From Pyrus communis (lineage: Eukaryota; Streptophyta; Magnoliopsida; Rosales; Rosaceae): a DNA stretch of 64,000 nt. Position numbers and translations under genes: made by a program. A model generated the notes under the pieces. The model saw only the letters and a list, made by a program, of their open reading frames with translations. It searched no databases and was not told the origin of the DNA. Where the stretch lies: NCBI RefSeq assembly GCF_963583255.1, contig NC_084817.1, positions 12,344,121 to 12,408,120 on the forward strand. The letters run 5' to 3'. Below are positions 22,695 to 34,139 of this stretch, piece after piece (the stretch's first letter is position 1; each line of letters starts with the position of its first letter).

Positions 22695-24587
22695 CTGTGG
22701 AAAATCAACGATGGGAGAAAACCAGTTCAAGATTAAGCATGTGGAATCACCAAGATCAACCCATGCATTCAACAAAGGAAGACCGAGAAAGCACTCCAAT
22801 TCCAGATTTGCGTCTCTAAACTCTTCTCTTTGTTAGTTACATTCTGCCATGTTTAGTATGTTTAAGTGTTTTTTGTGTATTTACTTATGCTTTGTGTGAA
22901 TCTATGCTTAAAACATTGAGGACAATGTTTGATTTAAGTGTGGGGGGGTAACTAAGTATATTTGATGCAAATTCGTGGGATTTTATCACCCATAACTTCA
23001 AATGTTGTTCCTTGCTGTTTTAAGGTGTTTTTAAGTTGTTTTAGAGTGTTTTAGTATGTTTTGTTTTTATAACTCCGAAAATCACATAAAAATTTGAAAA
23101 ACATGTTTTGAAAAGCCTAAAAGAGTGTTTTGAGTCGTTTTTGTGTGTTTGTGTCTTAGGGTACCTTCCAACACAATGATAAGGATTTGGTTTGTAATTG
23201 CATGACTGTTAAAAAGAGTTATAAACATAGAGAAAAGTTTGATTTACTCTTGGTATTTGCTTGGTTATGGTTATAATGTATGACTTCACATGCAATCATA
23301 AAAGAAAAATTCGTTTTTGTAACATGCTTGAAGGAAGGAACTCAAACAAACGCTACAACCCTGTGAGACTCGAGCCATTACTTTCTTTGGAGAGTTATAA
23401 TCTGTGATTCTTTGTTTTCTAAAGTTATTGCATGATCTCATTATTCCTTGCTTGGTTGCTACTTAGAATGCAATTGTATCATGATAGAACTAAATGCTAG
23501 AACTTATATCCGTTTCATTCAAAGCATGACATAGAATTGCATAACATATATCAAGATGAAGTTGTGTAGTTGCCACCATAGCCAAATAGCCTCACTTCCC
23601 ATATTTCGTATATGTTGTAAGTTTTACCCCCGTTGAGCTTTGTTTAGCCTTTATTCTTTGTTAACCCACATTATCCTCACCTAGCCTAGTTTAGGACAAT
23701 CCACACCCTTGTTCTTAAAAGATAGTGAGCATGACTTAAATGAATTCCTTTTGAGTTACATTATGCAAGAAAATGAGTGTGGGGGAAGGAATGTTTGTTC
23801 TTAAGTTTATATGTATGTTTTGAGATTCAAAAGAAAAAAAAAAAGAAAAAAAAAACATATGAAAAAGAAAAACAGAAAAGAAAGGAAAAAGAGCTTGTTC
23901 CCCCTTGTTGTTCAAAAGTTGAGTTTTCATTCAAAAGTTAATTCTAAGTTAATTCAAATGCTTTGCTCGCTATTTCTTTAAGAACCTTTGTTTTCCATAT
24001 CCCTTCTTTGTTAGCCAAACACCTTTAGCCCCGTTTCAACCCTTATGCTTCTATCTTGATCGTTATGTGTTCAATAATGTGGAGTTTGGAATTGATATGA
24101 GCTTATGGAATCACTGGTTCTCATTCTAAGTAGTAGCATTCCATTCATGAGATCATATTCATGTCATTATCGTAAATCCAGAAAATACTTTCCTTGTTAT
24201 AACATATGTGAGTGTTCGTCTACATGTTTATATCAATCTTCTCACATATACCTAGTGTAGGGAGTGTAGTCAGAAAATCTGTGTGAAAAACGAGAGTACA
24301 TCTAGTGAGGAATTGAGGGAATTCTCTAAGGCATGTTACTACATTCAAAACATGGTTTTAAATGCTTAATTGTGAACTAGTATGTGGTGACTATGAGTAA
24401 GAATGTACTTAAGTGTAAAGATGGCTAAAATCTGTGGGAATAATGATTTTTAACTTGTCATGTGCATTGGAAATCCCTGAGACGATTGTTGGAAGGTGTA
24501 GGTTGTGTTTTGTTCGTTTTGTTTTGTTTTTGGTTTCTTTTGTTTTGTTTTGCTCGAGGACTAGCAAAAGCTAAGTGTGGGGGAATT

Positions 24588-26739
24588 TGATAGGAGCATA
24601 TTTAGGCGACTTACTTAGCTTGTTTTCGTGCATTTATATTGTTAATTCATAGTTGTTTTAGTAGTTTAAGCCATTTTCGTGTGTTTTTAGGTTCATATGG
24701 CTATGGAAGCAAAAAGATGCATTTTGGAGCATTTTGGAGCAAAATTGGACTTGGAATGGATAGCTTATGTTTAAAGCCAAGTAGATGGACGAAATTGAAG
24801 ACCAAACCATAGTCACCACATATCATAAACTTATCACTTATCATTATCTTAACCATACACTTATCACTTATCATCACCATACACTTATCACTTATCATCA
24901 CCATACACTTATCACTTATCATAATCATAACCTAGCATTCACTCTTTAATCCACATGCATTCATCATCATTCACCCTAGCTTTAATTCACATGCTTTCCC
25001 AACAAATAAAACAGCTAACACATGCACTCCCTTTAATTAATTCAACCTAGCTGTCAAAGCACATGCACATTCACCCTTCATTCCAGCCATTCCACATGCA
25101 TTTCCAACCCACATGCACCCTTTAATCATTCAACCATGCAGCCACACATTCACCCACATGCATTCCCCCTTTAATCCACATGCTCTCCCATTTCAGATTG
25201 CATTCACATTCACTCACCACAAATCAGCCACATGCACTTTGCCTTTCATCATTGCACCACAAATCAGCCACATGCACTTTCACCCCTTTCTCTCCCTATA
25301 AAACCATGCAATGCATTCATACACAACATTCATTAACTCTTCCATTTCAGAAAATCACCCAATTCCACACATCCTTGGCCGTGGCTTCCTTACCAATCCA
25401 AACACCATCCCTTCCATTTTCACCACTCCCCAAACCATTCACACCATCAAACTATTCTTAGACCTTGTGCTACAACGAAGAGGAAGATAAGAGGGCCTAA
25501 ACGTTCATACAATTCAAGTTTGAGTTGTTGGAATGTTTAGGTGTTTCTTTGATTTCAATGTTTAATTTCAATACTCTTTGTTTTGTACGAATGAGGAATG
25601 GAAGAGAAGAGGGCCTAAACGTTCATACAATTCAAGTTTGAGTTGTTGGAATGTTTAGGTGTTTCTTTGATTCTCTTTGTTTTGTACGTATGAGGAACTA
25701 AACCCTCCCTTGGCTAGGGGGGGATTCGAAATATATGTTTATGCTTGCATTTTGATTTGATTACTTCTAATTGCGTTTCATAAGTTGTGGATTCAATTTG
25801 TTTAACTGTTTGATTGATAACTTATTTATGTATGTTTATTGAGAGTGCACGCTTAATTTTCATGCATGAATATGACGCTAGAATATAAGTGAGTTTCACC
25901 TAATAGTTACGAACTTATATTCACAAGTAGTGGAGGTTGCTTATAAACAATCGCATTAAATGAATTCTTGGCATAAGTTTCATGCGTATTCCATAGTAAC
26001 GAATGCCTCGTCGATGTTTATGATTTCCGTTGAACTTAATGATCTTTGTTGAATGTCTCTATCATGCGTATCCCATAGTTAGGGACTTTGATTAGGAATA
26101 ATTTGGTTGTAATGCGTATTCCATTCAATCCAATGAATCTAGGGAAATCTGAATGTTAATTTAAGCGGACCTAATTAACTTGGAGCGTTGAGAAGTCATG
26201 GTTTATTGAAATGCAATTGGAAATCATTTTATTATGCAAGTGTAACATGTATGGAGATGAACCCCTTAGCTATTCTATCATCCATTCATTCCATTTCATC
26301 AATTTCATATTTACATTCTGTTTTAATTGCAATTTGTTCATTTAATTTAATTTCGTATAAACCTAAATCCCCCTTTACTTTAATGTCAAATTAGTTAGAA
26401 ATCAATTTAGTTTGTGTTTTTAAGAGTCTTGAGTCAAGTTACAACTTAATTTCGTCCAAATTTGTGTTTATACTCAAAACTGCCCAGAAAGTGGTTTTTA
26501 GGCAGATTTGAGTGTAGTTGTGCTGTTTTAAGTCTTTTAGTTTGTTTGAGTGTTTTAAAGTTTAGTTTTGCATTCCTTGAGTCTAGTGTAGTGTTTTGTA
26601 TTGTGTTTTTACGTTTTTGAGTCAAATCCAAGTGATTAACAATCCCTCCTAATCCCCGGTCCAGAACGATCCCTACTTACATACTTACTACAATTGTCAA
26701 AAAGAGGTTTTAATTTGTGTGCGTATAATTCCCGCATCA
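24588..26739 (+). repeat. gypsy 3' LTR, 2152 bp
   Basis: Begins TGATAGGAGCATATTTAGG and ends CCCGCATCA. It holds a minisatellite of about 25 bp (ATACACTTATCACTTATCATC, about 24830-24925) absent from the solo LTR of the same family. It also holds a roughly 115-bp tandem duplication (GGCCTAAACGTTCATACAAT at 25494 and 25610) shared by both copies. TATAAAACC near 25297 could be the TATA box. Confidence 0.82.
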
Positions 26740-26840
26740 CTCATGCAAATTTGGTAGGATGAAATTGTCCAAATAAAAAAACAAATTGATAATATCATAG
26801 ATAAAAAAATAAATTAAAAATATATATATAATAAATGCAA
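26740..26840. repeat. helicase-array spacer between gypsy and Cassandra insertions
   Basis: CTCATGCAAATTTGGTAGG and GAAATTGTCCAAATAAAAAA match the inter-unit spacer, so the array resumes here after the gypsy element. Bases 26836-26840 (TGCAA) are the left target duplication of Cassandra 1. Confidence 0.7.
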
Positions 26841-26950
26841 TGTCACATCCCGGCCCGGGCGGGACCACTTCCCAGGCCCGCTCCACCACCGTAGCACGAT
26901 ATTGTCCGCTTTGGACTTACCACGGTTTTGTTTTTGGGAACTCACGAGCA

Positions 26951-27014
26951 ACTTCCCAGTGGGTCACCCATCATGGGATTGCTCTAGCCCCCCTCTCGCT
27001 TAACTTCGGAGTTC
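26951..27014 (-). ncRNA. 5S rRNA-derived segment in Cassandra 1 left LTR
   Basis: On the minus strand GAACTCCGAAGTTAAGCGAG, then ATGATGGGTGACC and CTGGGAAGTTG correspond to 5S rRNA box A, intermediate element and box C. In Cassandra this block can carry RNA polymerase III promoter activity. The right LTR copy is at 27305-27368. It is a transposon part, not a working 5S gene. Confidence 0.85.
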
Positions 27015-27304
27015 TTACGGAACCCGAAGCCAGTGAGCTCCCAAAAGGCCTCGTGCTAGGTAGAGATGGGAATATACATTTAAGGATCGCTCCCCTGGGC
27101 GATGTGGGATGTTACAATCCACCCCCCTTAGGGGCCCGACGTCCTCGTTGGCACACCACGACCAGGGTTAGGCTCTGATACCAAATTGTCACATCCCGGC
27201 CCGGGCGGGACCACTTCCCGGGCCCGCTCCACCACCGTAGCACGATATTGTCCGCTTTGGGCTTACCATTCCCTCACGGTTTTGTTTTTGGGAACTCACG
27301 AGCA

Positions 27305-27368
27305 ACTTCCCAGTGGGTCACCCATCATGGGATTGCTCTAGCCCCCCTCTCGCTTAACTTCGGAGTTC
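27305..27368 (-). ncRNA. 5S rRNA-derived segment in Cassandra 1 right LTR
   Basis: Second copy of the 5S-like block, with the same box A/IE/C order on the minus strand; it includes GAACTCCGAAGTTAAGCGAG. Confidence 0.85.
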
Positions 27369-27470
27369 CTACGGAACCCGAAGCCAGTGAGCTTCCAAAA
27401 GGCCTCGTGCTAGGTAGAGATGGGAATATACATTTAAGGATCACTCCTCTGGGCGATGTGGGATGTTACA

Positions 27471-29700
27471 TGCAAACAGTTACAAATAAATGAGTTTCAC
27501 CCCACTACATTTGCATGTTGTAGTTGCCAATTTGATTATCCTCCAAAGGTAGATTGAAAAGGATAAACATGAGATGAAACTGTAAAGAAATGGGTAGTTT
27601 TGCGAGAAAGAACACAACCTGTAGAGCAAAACATGTTCCCTTGTTTCTTTGTAGTTCAACGGAGGACCCCTTTACATGAGATCTGCCTAGGTAAAAGTAA
27701 AAAAAAAAATCCCTTTGAAGGTAACAAAATTAATACAATTATGTAATCATTTGATTTTATGATGCATGTCAAATAGAAACAAGTCTCCATTTGTCATTCT
27801 TCCTCACACTCATACATTGAGAAGAAATGTGTCGATTATGTTTAAAGAACAAAATGACTCACTATAGAAACGAGTTTTATTTCTGTATAGTTATATTTGT
27901 CTATATTCACTAGATCTTCTTATTTGTTATTAAAATTGCCGAAATTTCTTATTATCTAAATTGTTTTTACTTCTATGGTTATCTAAGAGGGTGGAGTTTC
28001 TCAAGGGGGACGCGTCTCAGTTGGGAGTTTAATAAAAAACCTATACATCATGGTGCATGATTGGTCTGCAAAGTAGAACTGGACTGTCTATGTGTAGTCC
28101 CTATATAATGTCTATCCTTCAATGTATGCATTCGTCATTTGTAGAGGCACGTAACGCCCGTGATTAAAAAAAGGTCTCTCGGTGAAGAAGAACAATGATA
28201 TACGTATGTTGTAAATTGGTAGAAATGGCTATCAAAGACTTCTCATACACTGACGAACACTGGATCCTTCAAACAGAGAGTATCAAGATCCTCAACATCT
28301 TTTGGATGAGTGAGAGGAGAAAGATTTGCCTATTCTTAGGTATATCTTTAATGATTAACTCAACTGCCGGCTTAAAACTTGCATCACTATGCATACGATC
28401 TGCCTCATCAAGAACCAAAATCAGTTCCCTGGCCATAAAAGTCCGCCCTAATTTGTAGAAAATATAGGAAAAGAATTTACATGACACTGGTGCATCGTTA
28501 CTATGACATCCCACGCTAGTGTTATAACATCAAGTGAACTTTAGACAGTAGGATGCAAGTGAAACCGATTTTGAGTTGCATGATGTTGATTAAGGCACAT
28601 TGAATTTAAGATTTTAAGTGAGACAGAAATCAAAATCATATTACTAATAGATAATAAAGCAGACCTAAAGTTCTAAACATAAAAAAATGTTCAATTTAAT
28701 TCATGTGCATAAGAAGCTGACCATGCGTGCAAACCAATACGTTAAACTTATTTGCATGCTCCTTCTCTTCTTTGACGCCTTTTTGACCGCTGATTAGAAA
28801 ACAAGCACTAAAATCATGATGCCTTCCAATCGAATTCAACACAAGAAAAGTTTGAACTGCTAATCACCTTGTTGGAGATAGTACGATGCCAACCACACCA
28901 TCCTTATGACACCATCTCTCTGTACAATTTTTCCAAAAGTTGAAATGGTGTAGGTAACAAAACTCACAATGACTTGAACATTTTTGTTTTGTTTTTCACA
29001 TTTTCTAACGTCCTCCATTTTCAATTAGAAGATGTGCTTACGTATGCACTAGAATTTAAATTCTTTACTTACCTTAAAAACTTACTAGTGTAACGAAAGC
29101 TACAGTGTTCCTAAATCAATTCTTGGAAGCATTGCGAACATCTCAGCTGCATAGGCCATTGGGTTTCTCTCTGAATAACTATCATTACAACGTACTTGGA
29201 TTGGCATAAGTCATCTTTAGTATCTTGAAGATGGGTAGCTGCTCGAACCTAGTGGTGTCGATGTACCATGAAAAGAGGGTGGGTTGCAAATACGACCGAT
29301 AGGGGTGCGTGATGGCAAATCGGGAAAAGACATGGGGTTGGAGTCGCATTCAGGTTACTAGGATTAGCCATAATTTTAGAAGCAGAGTTTCATTTGGATG
29401 AGGTATTTCTTTGATTTGGTTTTTCTCATTGTGGCTTACGTTGTGTTTAACCATTTGACTATGGATGGATGATAGGAGACAATTCTAGTGAGAAAGGCAA
29501 GTTCTTAGAGAGAGTAGGTGAAAGTAGAGATTAGGGTTTATGATTGCTGTTTGATGTTTGGTGAAGGTAAAGAGTAGGGTTTGTGTTTGTGGAAATTGAT
29601 GGCTAAGTCGTTGGGTTTATGTTTGGGAAAGGTAATTTACGTGTTTATATTTATTATGGACTAAGGGACACGGTTTTTATGGACACGCTTGAAATTGCCT
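27471..29700 (-). pseudogene. RH32-like helicase copy E, 5' half, degenerate
   Basis: Minus strand. ATG at 29427-29429 (MRKTKSKKY-like). Exon 1 lies between 29429 and 29090, exon 2 about 28900-28700. Exon 3 (28514-28190) reads LILVLDEADRMHSDASFKPA, the one copy with an intact DEAD box, followed by NRQIFLLS (motif III lost by a shift). The downstream block 27476-28190 includes about 200 bp (27960-28150, GTGCATGATTGGTCTGCAAAG) not seen in copies B-D. Copies F, I and J have it, so units fall into two subtypes. Confidence 0.83.
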
Positions 29701-29929
29701 CTTTAAACTCTAATATTAGAAAGCTAGAAGTCAATTTTGGTACCTCAAGGCTTCACAAAAAAAAGTTGGACTAAGAAGCTCCTCAAACAAAAAAACTTAA
29801 CTCATACAATAATAACGAAGAAATACGATAAGGGATGAAATTGTCCAAATAAAAAAAATGAAGTGATAATATGATAAATGAAAATAAAATTAAAAAATAT
29901 ATATAATAAACACAAGCAGTTACAAACGA
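29701..29929. repeat. inter-unit spacer of the helicase array
   Basis: Same spacer type, with GAAATTGTCCAAATAAAAAAA. Confidence 0.55.
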
Positions 29930-30521
29930 ATCAGTTTCACCCCACTACATTTGCACGTTGCAATTGCCAATTAGATTCTCCTCCAACAGTAGATTCAAAA
30001 GGATAAACACAAGATGAAACTGTAAAGAAATGTGTAGTTTTGCGAGAAAGAACGCAAATTGTAGAGCAGGAAAGGTTCCTTTGTTTCTTTGTAATTCAAT
30101 AGAGTTCTTTACATGAGATTTGCCCGGATAAAGTAAAAATTTCCTTTTGAAAATTAATACAATTGCGCAATCATTTGATTTTGTGATGCAGGTCAAATAG
30201 AAACAAGTCTCCGTTGGTCATTCTTCCTCACTCTCATACATTGAGAACAAAATTTTTCTTCTTTTCGGCCATCTTCATGAATATGTTAATTCCGTTTAAA
30301 GAACAAAATGACTTATTATAGAAACAATTTCTATTTCTATTTAGTTTTATATGTCTATATTTACTGCACTAGATCTCATTATGTAAATTTTTATTTATTT
30401 CTATGGTTATGCAAGAGGATGGAGTTTTTCATGGAGGAGGCGTCTCAGTTGGGAGTCGAATAAAAGACCCAAACAACATGGTGCGTGATTGGTCAGCAAA
30501 GTAGAATTGCATTGTCTATGT
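29930..30521 (-). pseudogene. RH32-like copy F, downstream block
   Basis: Matches the conserved downstream block of the units (GTTTCACCCCACTACATTTG and GAGATTTGCCCGG) and the long-subtype segment GTGCGTGATTGGTCAGCAAAG. It stops at 30521, where the copia element begins; the exon part of the same copy resumes at about 41690. Confidence 0.75.
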
Positions 30522-33500
30522 TGTTGGAAATGTGCCCTAAAACCAATCATATGATGATACTTTACGGACATTTCACATGTTAAAGTAATCTACTTTAATA
30601 TAAAGGGAAAAATTTATTGTTTTAAGCTGTCTCATATAAATGTTATATGCTTAAACAATAAGTCCAAGGAATATGCAACTGGGAGAATGTGATCTAAAGA
30701 AGTTAGATACATGAGACCACTCTCTTTCGTACACATATCCTAAACATTCCTGATCATAGGATTGCCAATTGGGCATTGACAGTTCGTTAAGATCAGTACG
30801 TGCTATGTCTTCTCTTAGGGAGAGTGACTGGTCTCGAGTCATTGGTGTGACTGACACCAAGACAAGCATGTAGGTGCTCAATAGAGAATAAATCCATTGA
30901 ACACGATTGATGCGAGATTTATACGCGCACAAATTAAACCCTCTTTTTGTCAATTGTAGTATAAGTATAAGTAGGGATCGTTCTGGACCGGGGATTAGGA
31001 GGGATTGTTAATCTCTTGGAAACTGACTTAAAAACGTAAAAAAAAACAATATAAAACACTAAACTAAACTCAAAGAATGCGAAACTAAACGTTAAAACAC
31101 TAAGACAAACCAAAAGACTCAAAATGCTTTAAAAACACAAACTAAATTGATTTCTAACTAAATTACACAATAAAGTAAAGGGGGATTGAGGTTTGACAAA
31201 AATTGAAATAACGAAACTAGTTAATAAACTAGACACAATGTAAATATGAAATTGATGAAATGGAATGAATGGATGCTAGCCAAGGGGTTCATCTCCACAC
31301 ATGTTACACTTGCATAATAAAAAGATTTCCAATTGCATTTCAATAAATTATGAAACTCATCACCCCGGGTCAATTAGGTCCGCTTAAATTAACCGTCAAG
31401 TTTTCCTTAAGTTAATGAATTGGATGGGTTAGCGCAACGCAATTCACTACATTCTCCAAAAGTCCTTTACGTGAACAGCACAATAAAGATACAATCAAAG
31501 ATCATTAAGCATTATGAAAACTATAAGTGTTGACGAGGCATTTGTTACTATGATGAGCATGAAACTCGTGCCAAGAATTCATTTAACGCGATTGTTTATA
31601 AGCAACCTCCACTACTTGTGAATATAAGTTCATAACGATTAGGTGAAACTCACTTATATTCTAGCGTCATATTCATGCATGAAAATTAAGCGTGCACTCT
31701 CAATAAACATACATAAATAAGTTATCAATCAAACGGTTAAACAAATTGAATTCACAACTTATGAAACGCAATTAGAAGTAATCAAATCAAAATGCAAGCA
31801 TAAACATTTATTTCGAATCACCCCCTAGCTAAAGGGGGTTTAGTTCCTCATAACTTTGAAATCAAAGAAACACCTAAACATTCCAACAACTCAAACTTGA
31901 ATTGTATGAACGTTTAGGCACTCTTCTCTTCCATTCCTCATACGTACAAAACAAAGAGAATTGAATTTAAACTTTGAAATCAAAGAAACACCTAAACATT
32001 CCAACAACTCAAACTTGAATTGTATGAATGTTTAGACCCTCTTATCTTCCTCGTTGTTGTAGCACAAGGTCTAAGGTGAGGTTTGGGGGATTATGGAAAT
32101 GGTAGAGGAGTGGTGTTTGGATTATAAGGGAATGGGAGCTCACGGCAATGAAGGAAGATTGGATGTGTTTGTGGTGTGTTGTGTATGAAAATGAGATGAT
32201 GAAAGAGTAAGTGCATGTGTGTGTGAATGGTGGTAGCTAGGGTGAATTATGATGAATGCATGTGGAATAAAGATGGAGAAGGTGGTGTAATGATGAAGTG
32301 GAATGGCTGAAAATGCAAGGGGGAGTGCAAGGCACGGCAATGGGTGTTTCTTGATGGTTTTGGGGTTGTGATGCATGTGAATGCATGTGGCTAAGGGTTG
32401 TTGATTGGGCTAGAGGTTTTGCATGGCTCAAAGGATTGTTTGATTGGGCTAGGCCCTTTGTTTTATGTCCAAAGTGCATACAAGGCTTTCAAATTCGTCC
32501 AACACTTTGGCTCCAAGCATATGCTATCCATTCCAAGCCCAATTTTGCTCCAAAATGCTCCAAAATGCATCTTTTTGCTTCCTTAGCCATATGAACCTAA
32601 AAACACACGAAAATGGCTTAAACTACTAAAACAACTATGAATTAACAACATAGATGCACGAAAACAAGCTAAGTAAGTCGCCTAAATATGCTCCTATCAA
32701 CGATCAACAAGGAGTTCTCATACTCATGTCACATGAGAACTCATGGTTAGGATAATGCAAAGTAGTCATTTGACCTAAGGCATCATAGTTGTCTTGTGGT
32801 TAGGTCCTTGATCTTTGACTATATCAAAGTCACTCCATCAAAGGGTGTCCACAGCATAGTTGGGGTCAAGCCACTTAGCCATGGAGGCAAGTGAATTCGC
32901 AACAAGGGATCTCTAACCTTCAAACTGTTTGAGGGAGAATACTTTATGATATGATTAAGAATCTCTGGCCAGAGTATGAATGAGATTTAGGAAGTCATTC
33001 CAAATCACATTCAAGGTAATCATATAAGTAAAAGAATCACATTGGATAGTAGACATGAATAAACTATCAAACCAAACAATGTGGTCAAGAGTATTGTATT
33101 AGAGAAAGATCGTATTCCATTGTAATCCTAAACTGAATAGGTTCTCCACCTCTTCGGATTAGCTTGGGTAACCATGACATACTGCTAGGTGTCACTCATG
33201 GTTTGTGGAAGCCCTATACGTGTATAATCACCAAAGGGAGAATTGAAAGTAAGTTTCAATTCACAATCTATTTGAAGAGTTCTAACCGCCCACTGCCTCG
33301 CTAAAAGGAACCTAATAGATCGTACACCGAGTAAGGTAGAGATTGAAGAAACAACGGAGATAAGTAAGGATAATTAAATGGTTTAATTATTTATGGCTAG
33401 GATTAATTAATATGTTAATTAATCAAACGAATATGTTGGTGATAGACCTTGGGTTAGTTTTGGGCCTCAAGGCCCAATGGGCTTCGAATGTCAAGCCCAT

Positions 33501-34124
33501 TGATTTAAGTTGTATGACAACTTAATGAATAAAGATTCAAGAGGGCCCAAATAGCCCAATGACCATAGAAGGCCGGCCATATGTTGAAAGAAAGGCTTTT
33601 TGTTCTTTTGTCACTTAAGTGAAGTGACTATAGAAAGAACTTTATAGCCAAAATTCATTTAGGGTTTCTTTTGGAGAAAAGATGAGAACACAAGCTCCCT
33701 TTTCTCTCTAAGAGGCTGGCCACCCTAGGAAGGTTTTACTAGCATCTAAATCTTCCTAGGTCACTCATCTCCTCATCAAAGCTCTCCTTGGTGTGGAAAA
33801 ATTAGAGGTTCTCTATTTTGGGAACTTGGAGAATCTTTTCAACCATCCTCCTCCAAGAAATCCATGGAGCTAAGAAGCAAGGAATGAAGGCCCTCTCCTT
33901 GGGTGATTAGCCTTTGCTTATGCAAAGAGGAATCAACAAAGGTATAAGATTTCTCAACTCAGTTTATTCTTGAGTTGAGTCTTGGTTCACCCAACTGCTA
34001 GGCTTTGACTTTCATAGGTAAAGTTTTGTTTTTGAGTGTATACAAGCATGATTCTGCCTTTTATTTGTTAATAGCATGCATAGATGTTGCTCAAATGAAC
34101 TTGTTGTCACAAATTTTTCCTTCA
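30522..34124 (+). repeat. copia 5' LTR, interrupted by a solo gypsy LTR
   Basis: About 1.8 kb of LTR after the nested 30908-32704 insertion is removed. It aligns with 40246-41654 over its first 1.4 kb with many substitutions, so the element is old compared with the Tekay at 731-10164. Confidence 0.85.
30908..32699 (-). mobile_element. solo gypsy LTR (Athila/Tat-like family), 1792 bp
   Basis: Reads TGATGCGAGATTT on the plus strand and ends GCTCCTATCA: the reverse complement of the 24588-26739 LTR family. A perfect ACGAT duplication flanks it (30903-30907, 32700-32704), and the homologous unfilled site is at 40626-40630 in the 3' copia LTR. Solo LTRs arise by recombination between the two LTRs of one element. 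Plus-strand GC-poor frames at 32385-32594 are chance. Confidence 0.93.
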
Positions 34125-34125
34125 A

Positions 34126-34139
34126 GTGGTATCAAGAGC
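34126..34139 (+). other. copia primer-binding site
   Basis: GTGGTATCAAGAGC begins two bases after the 5' LTR end; it is close to the Met-tRNA primer sites of plant copia elements (one extra A compared with TGGTATCAGAGC). Confidence 0.75.

Larger units (their letters stand above)
21269..26739 (+). mobile_element. 5'-truncated Ty3/gypsy element (Athila/Tat-like 3' half plus 3' LTR)
   Basis: The right end is a 2152-bp LTR (24588-26739) preceded by the purine tract AAGTGTGGGGGAATT. The internal part has two further GTGTGGGGG motifs (about 22940 and 23777), one after CATTGAGGACAATGTTTG, a sequence typical of the 3' untranslated region of Athila/Tat elements. No gag or pol domain and no 5' LTR is present. 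About 140 bp of the helicase spacer are missing at the insertion, so a deletion removed the element's 5' half with some flank. A solo LTR of the same family sits at 30908-32699 in the other orientation. Confidence 0.75.
26841..27470 (-). mobile_element. Cassandra TRIM retrotransposon 1, complete with 5S-derived LTRs
   Basis: Two LTRs (26841-27116 and 27187-27470) start TGTCACATCC and end GATGTTACA and surround only 70 bp. The internal part has an initiator-Met primer site (minus strand, 27171-27183) next to the right LTR and a purine tract (GGGGGTGG) before the left one, so the element reads on the minus strand. TGCAA target duplications flank it perfectly (26836-26840, 27471-27475). It has no coding capacity; Cassandra elements are mobilised by enzymes of others. 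Plus-strand frames through the LTRs are chance. Confidence 0.95.

Noticed and set aside
24701..24928. Minus-strand frame with repeated MISDKCMV peptide
   Set aside because: Translation of a 25-bp minisatellite in the gypsy LTR.
26951..27014. Genuine 5S rRNA gene
   Set aside because: Only part of the 5S sequence is present, repeated in both LTRs of a TRIM element with target duplications; it is Cassandra sequence.
26840..27493. Plus-strand frames of 81-112 aa with repeated peptide (HGIALAPLSLNFG)
   Set aside because: They are antisense readings of Cassandra LTRs, repeated because the LTRs are repeated; also at 56635-56946.
17493..28514. Helicase exon 3 frames as possible functional small DEAD-box proteins
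   Set aside because: They lack motif I, motifs IV-VI and a start codon in context; most have mutated DEAD boxes. Copy E keeps DEAD but not motif III.
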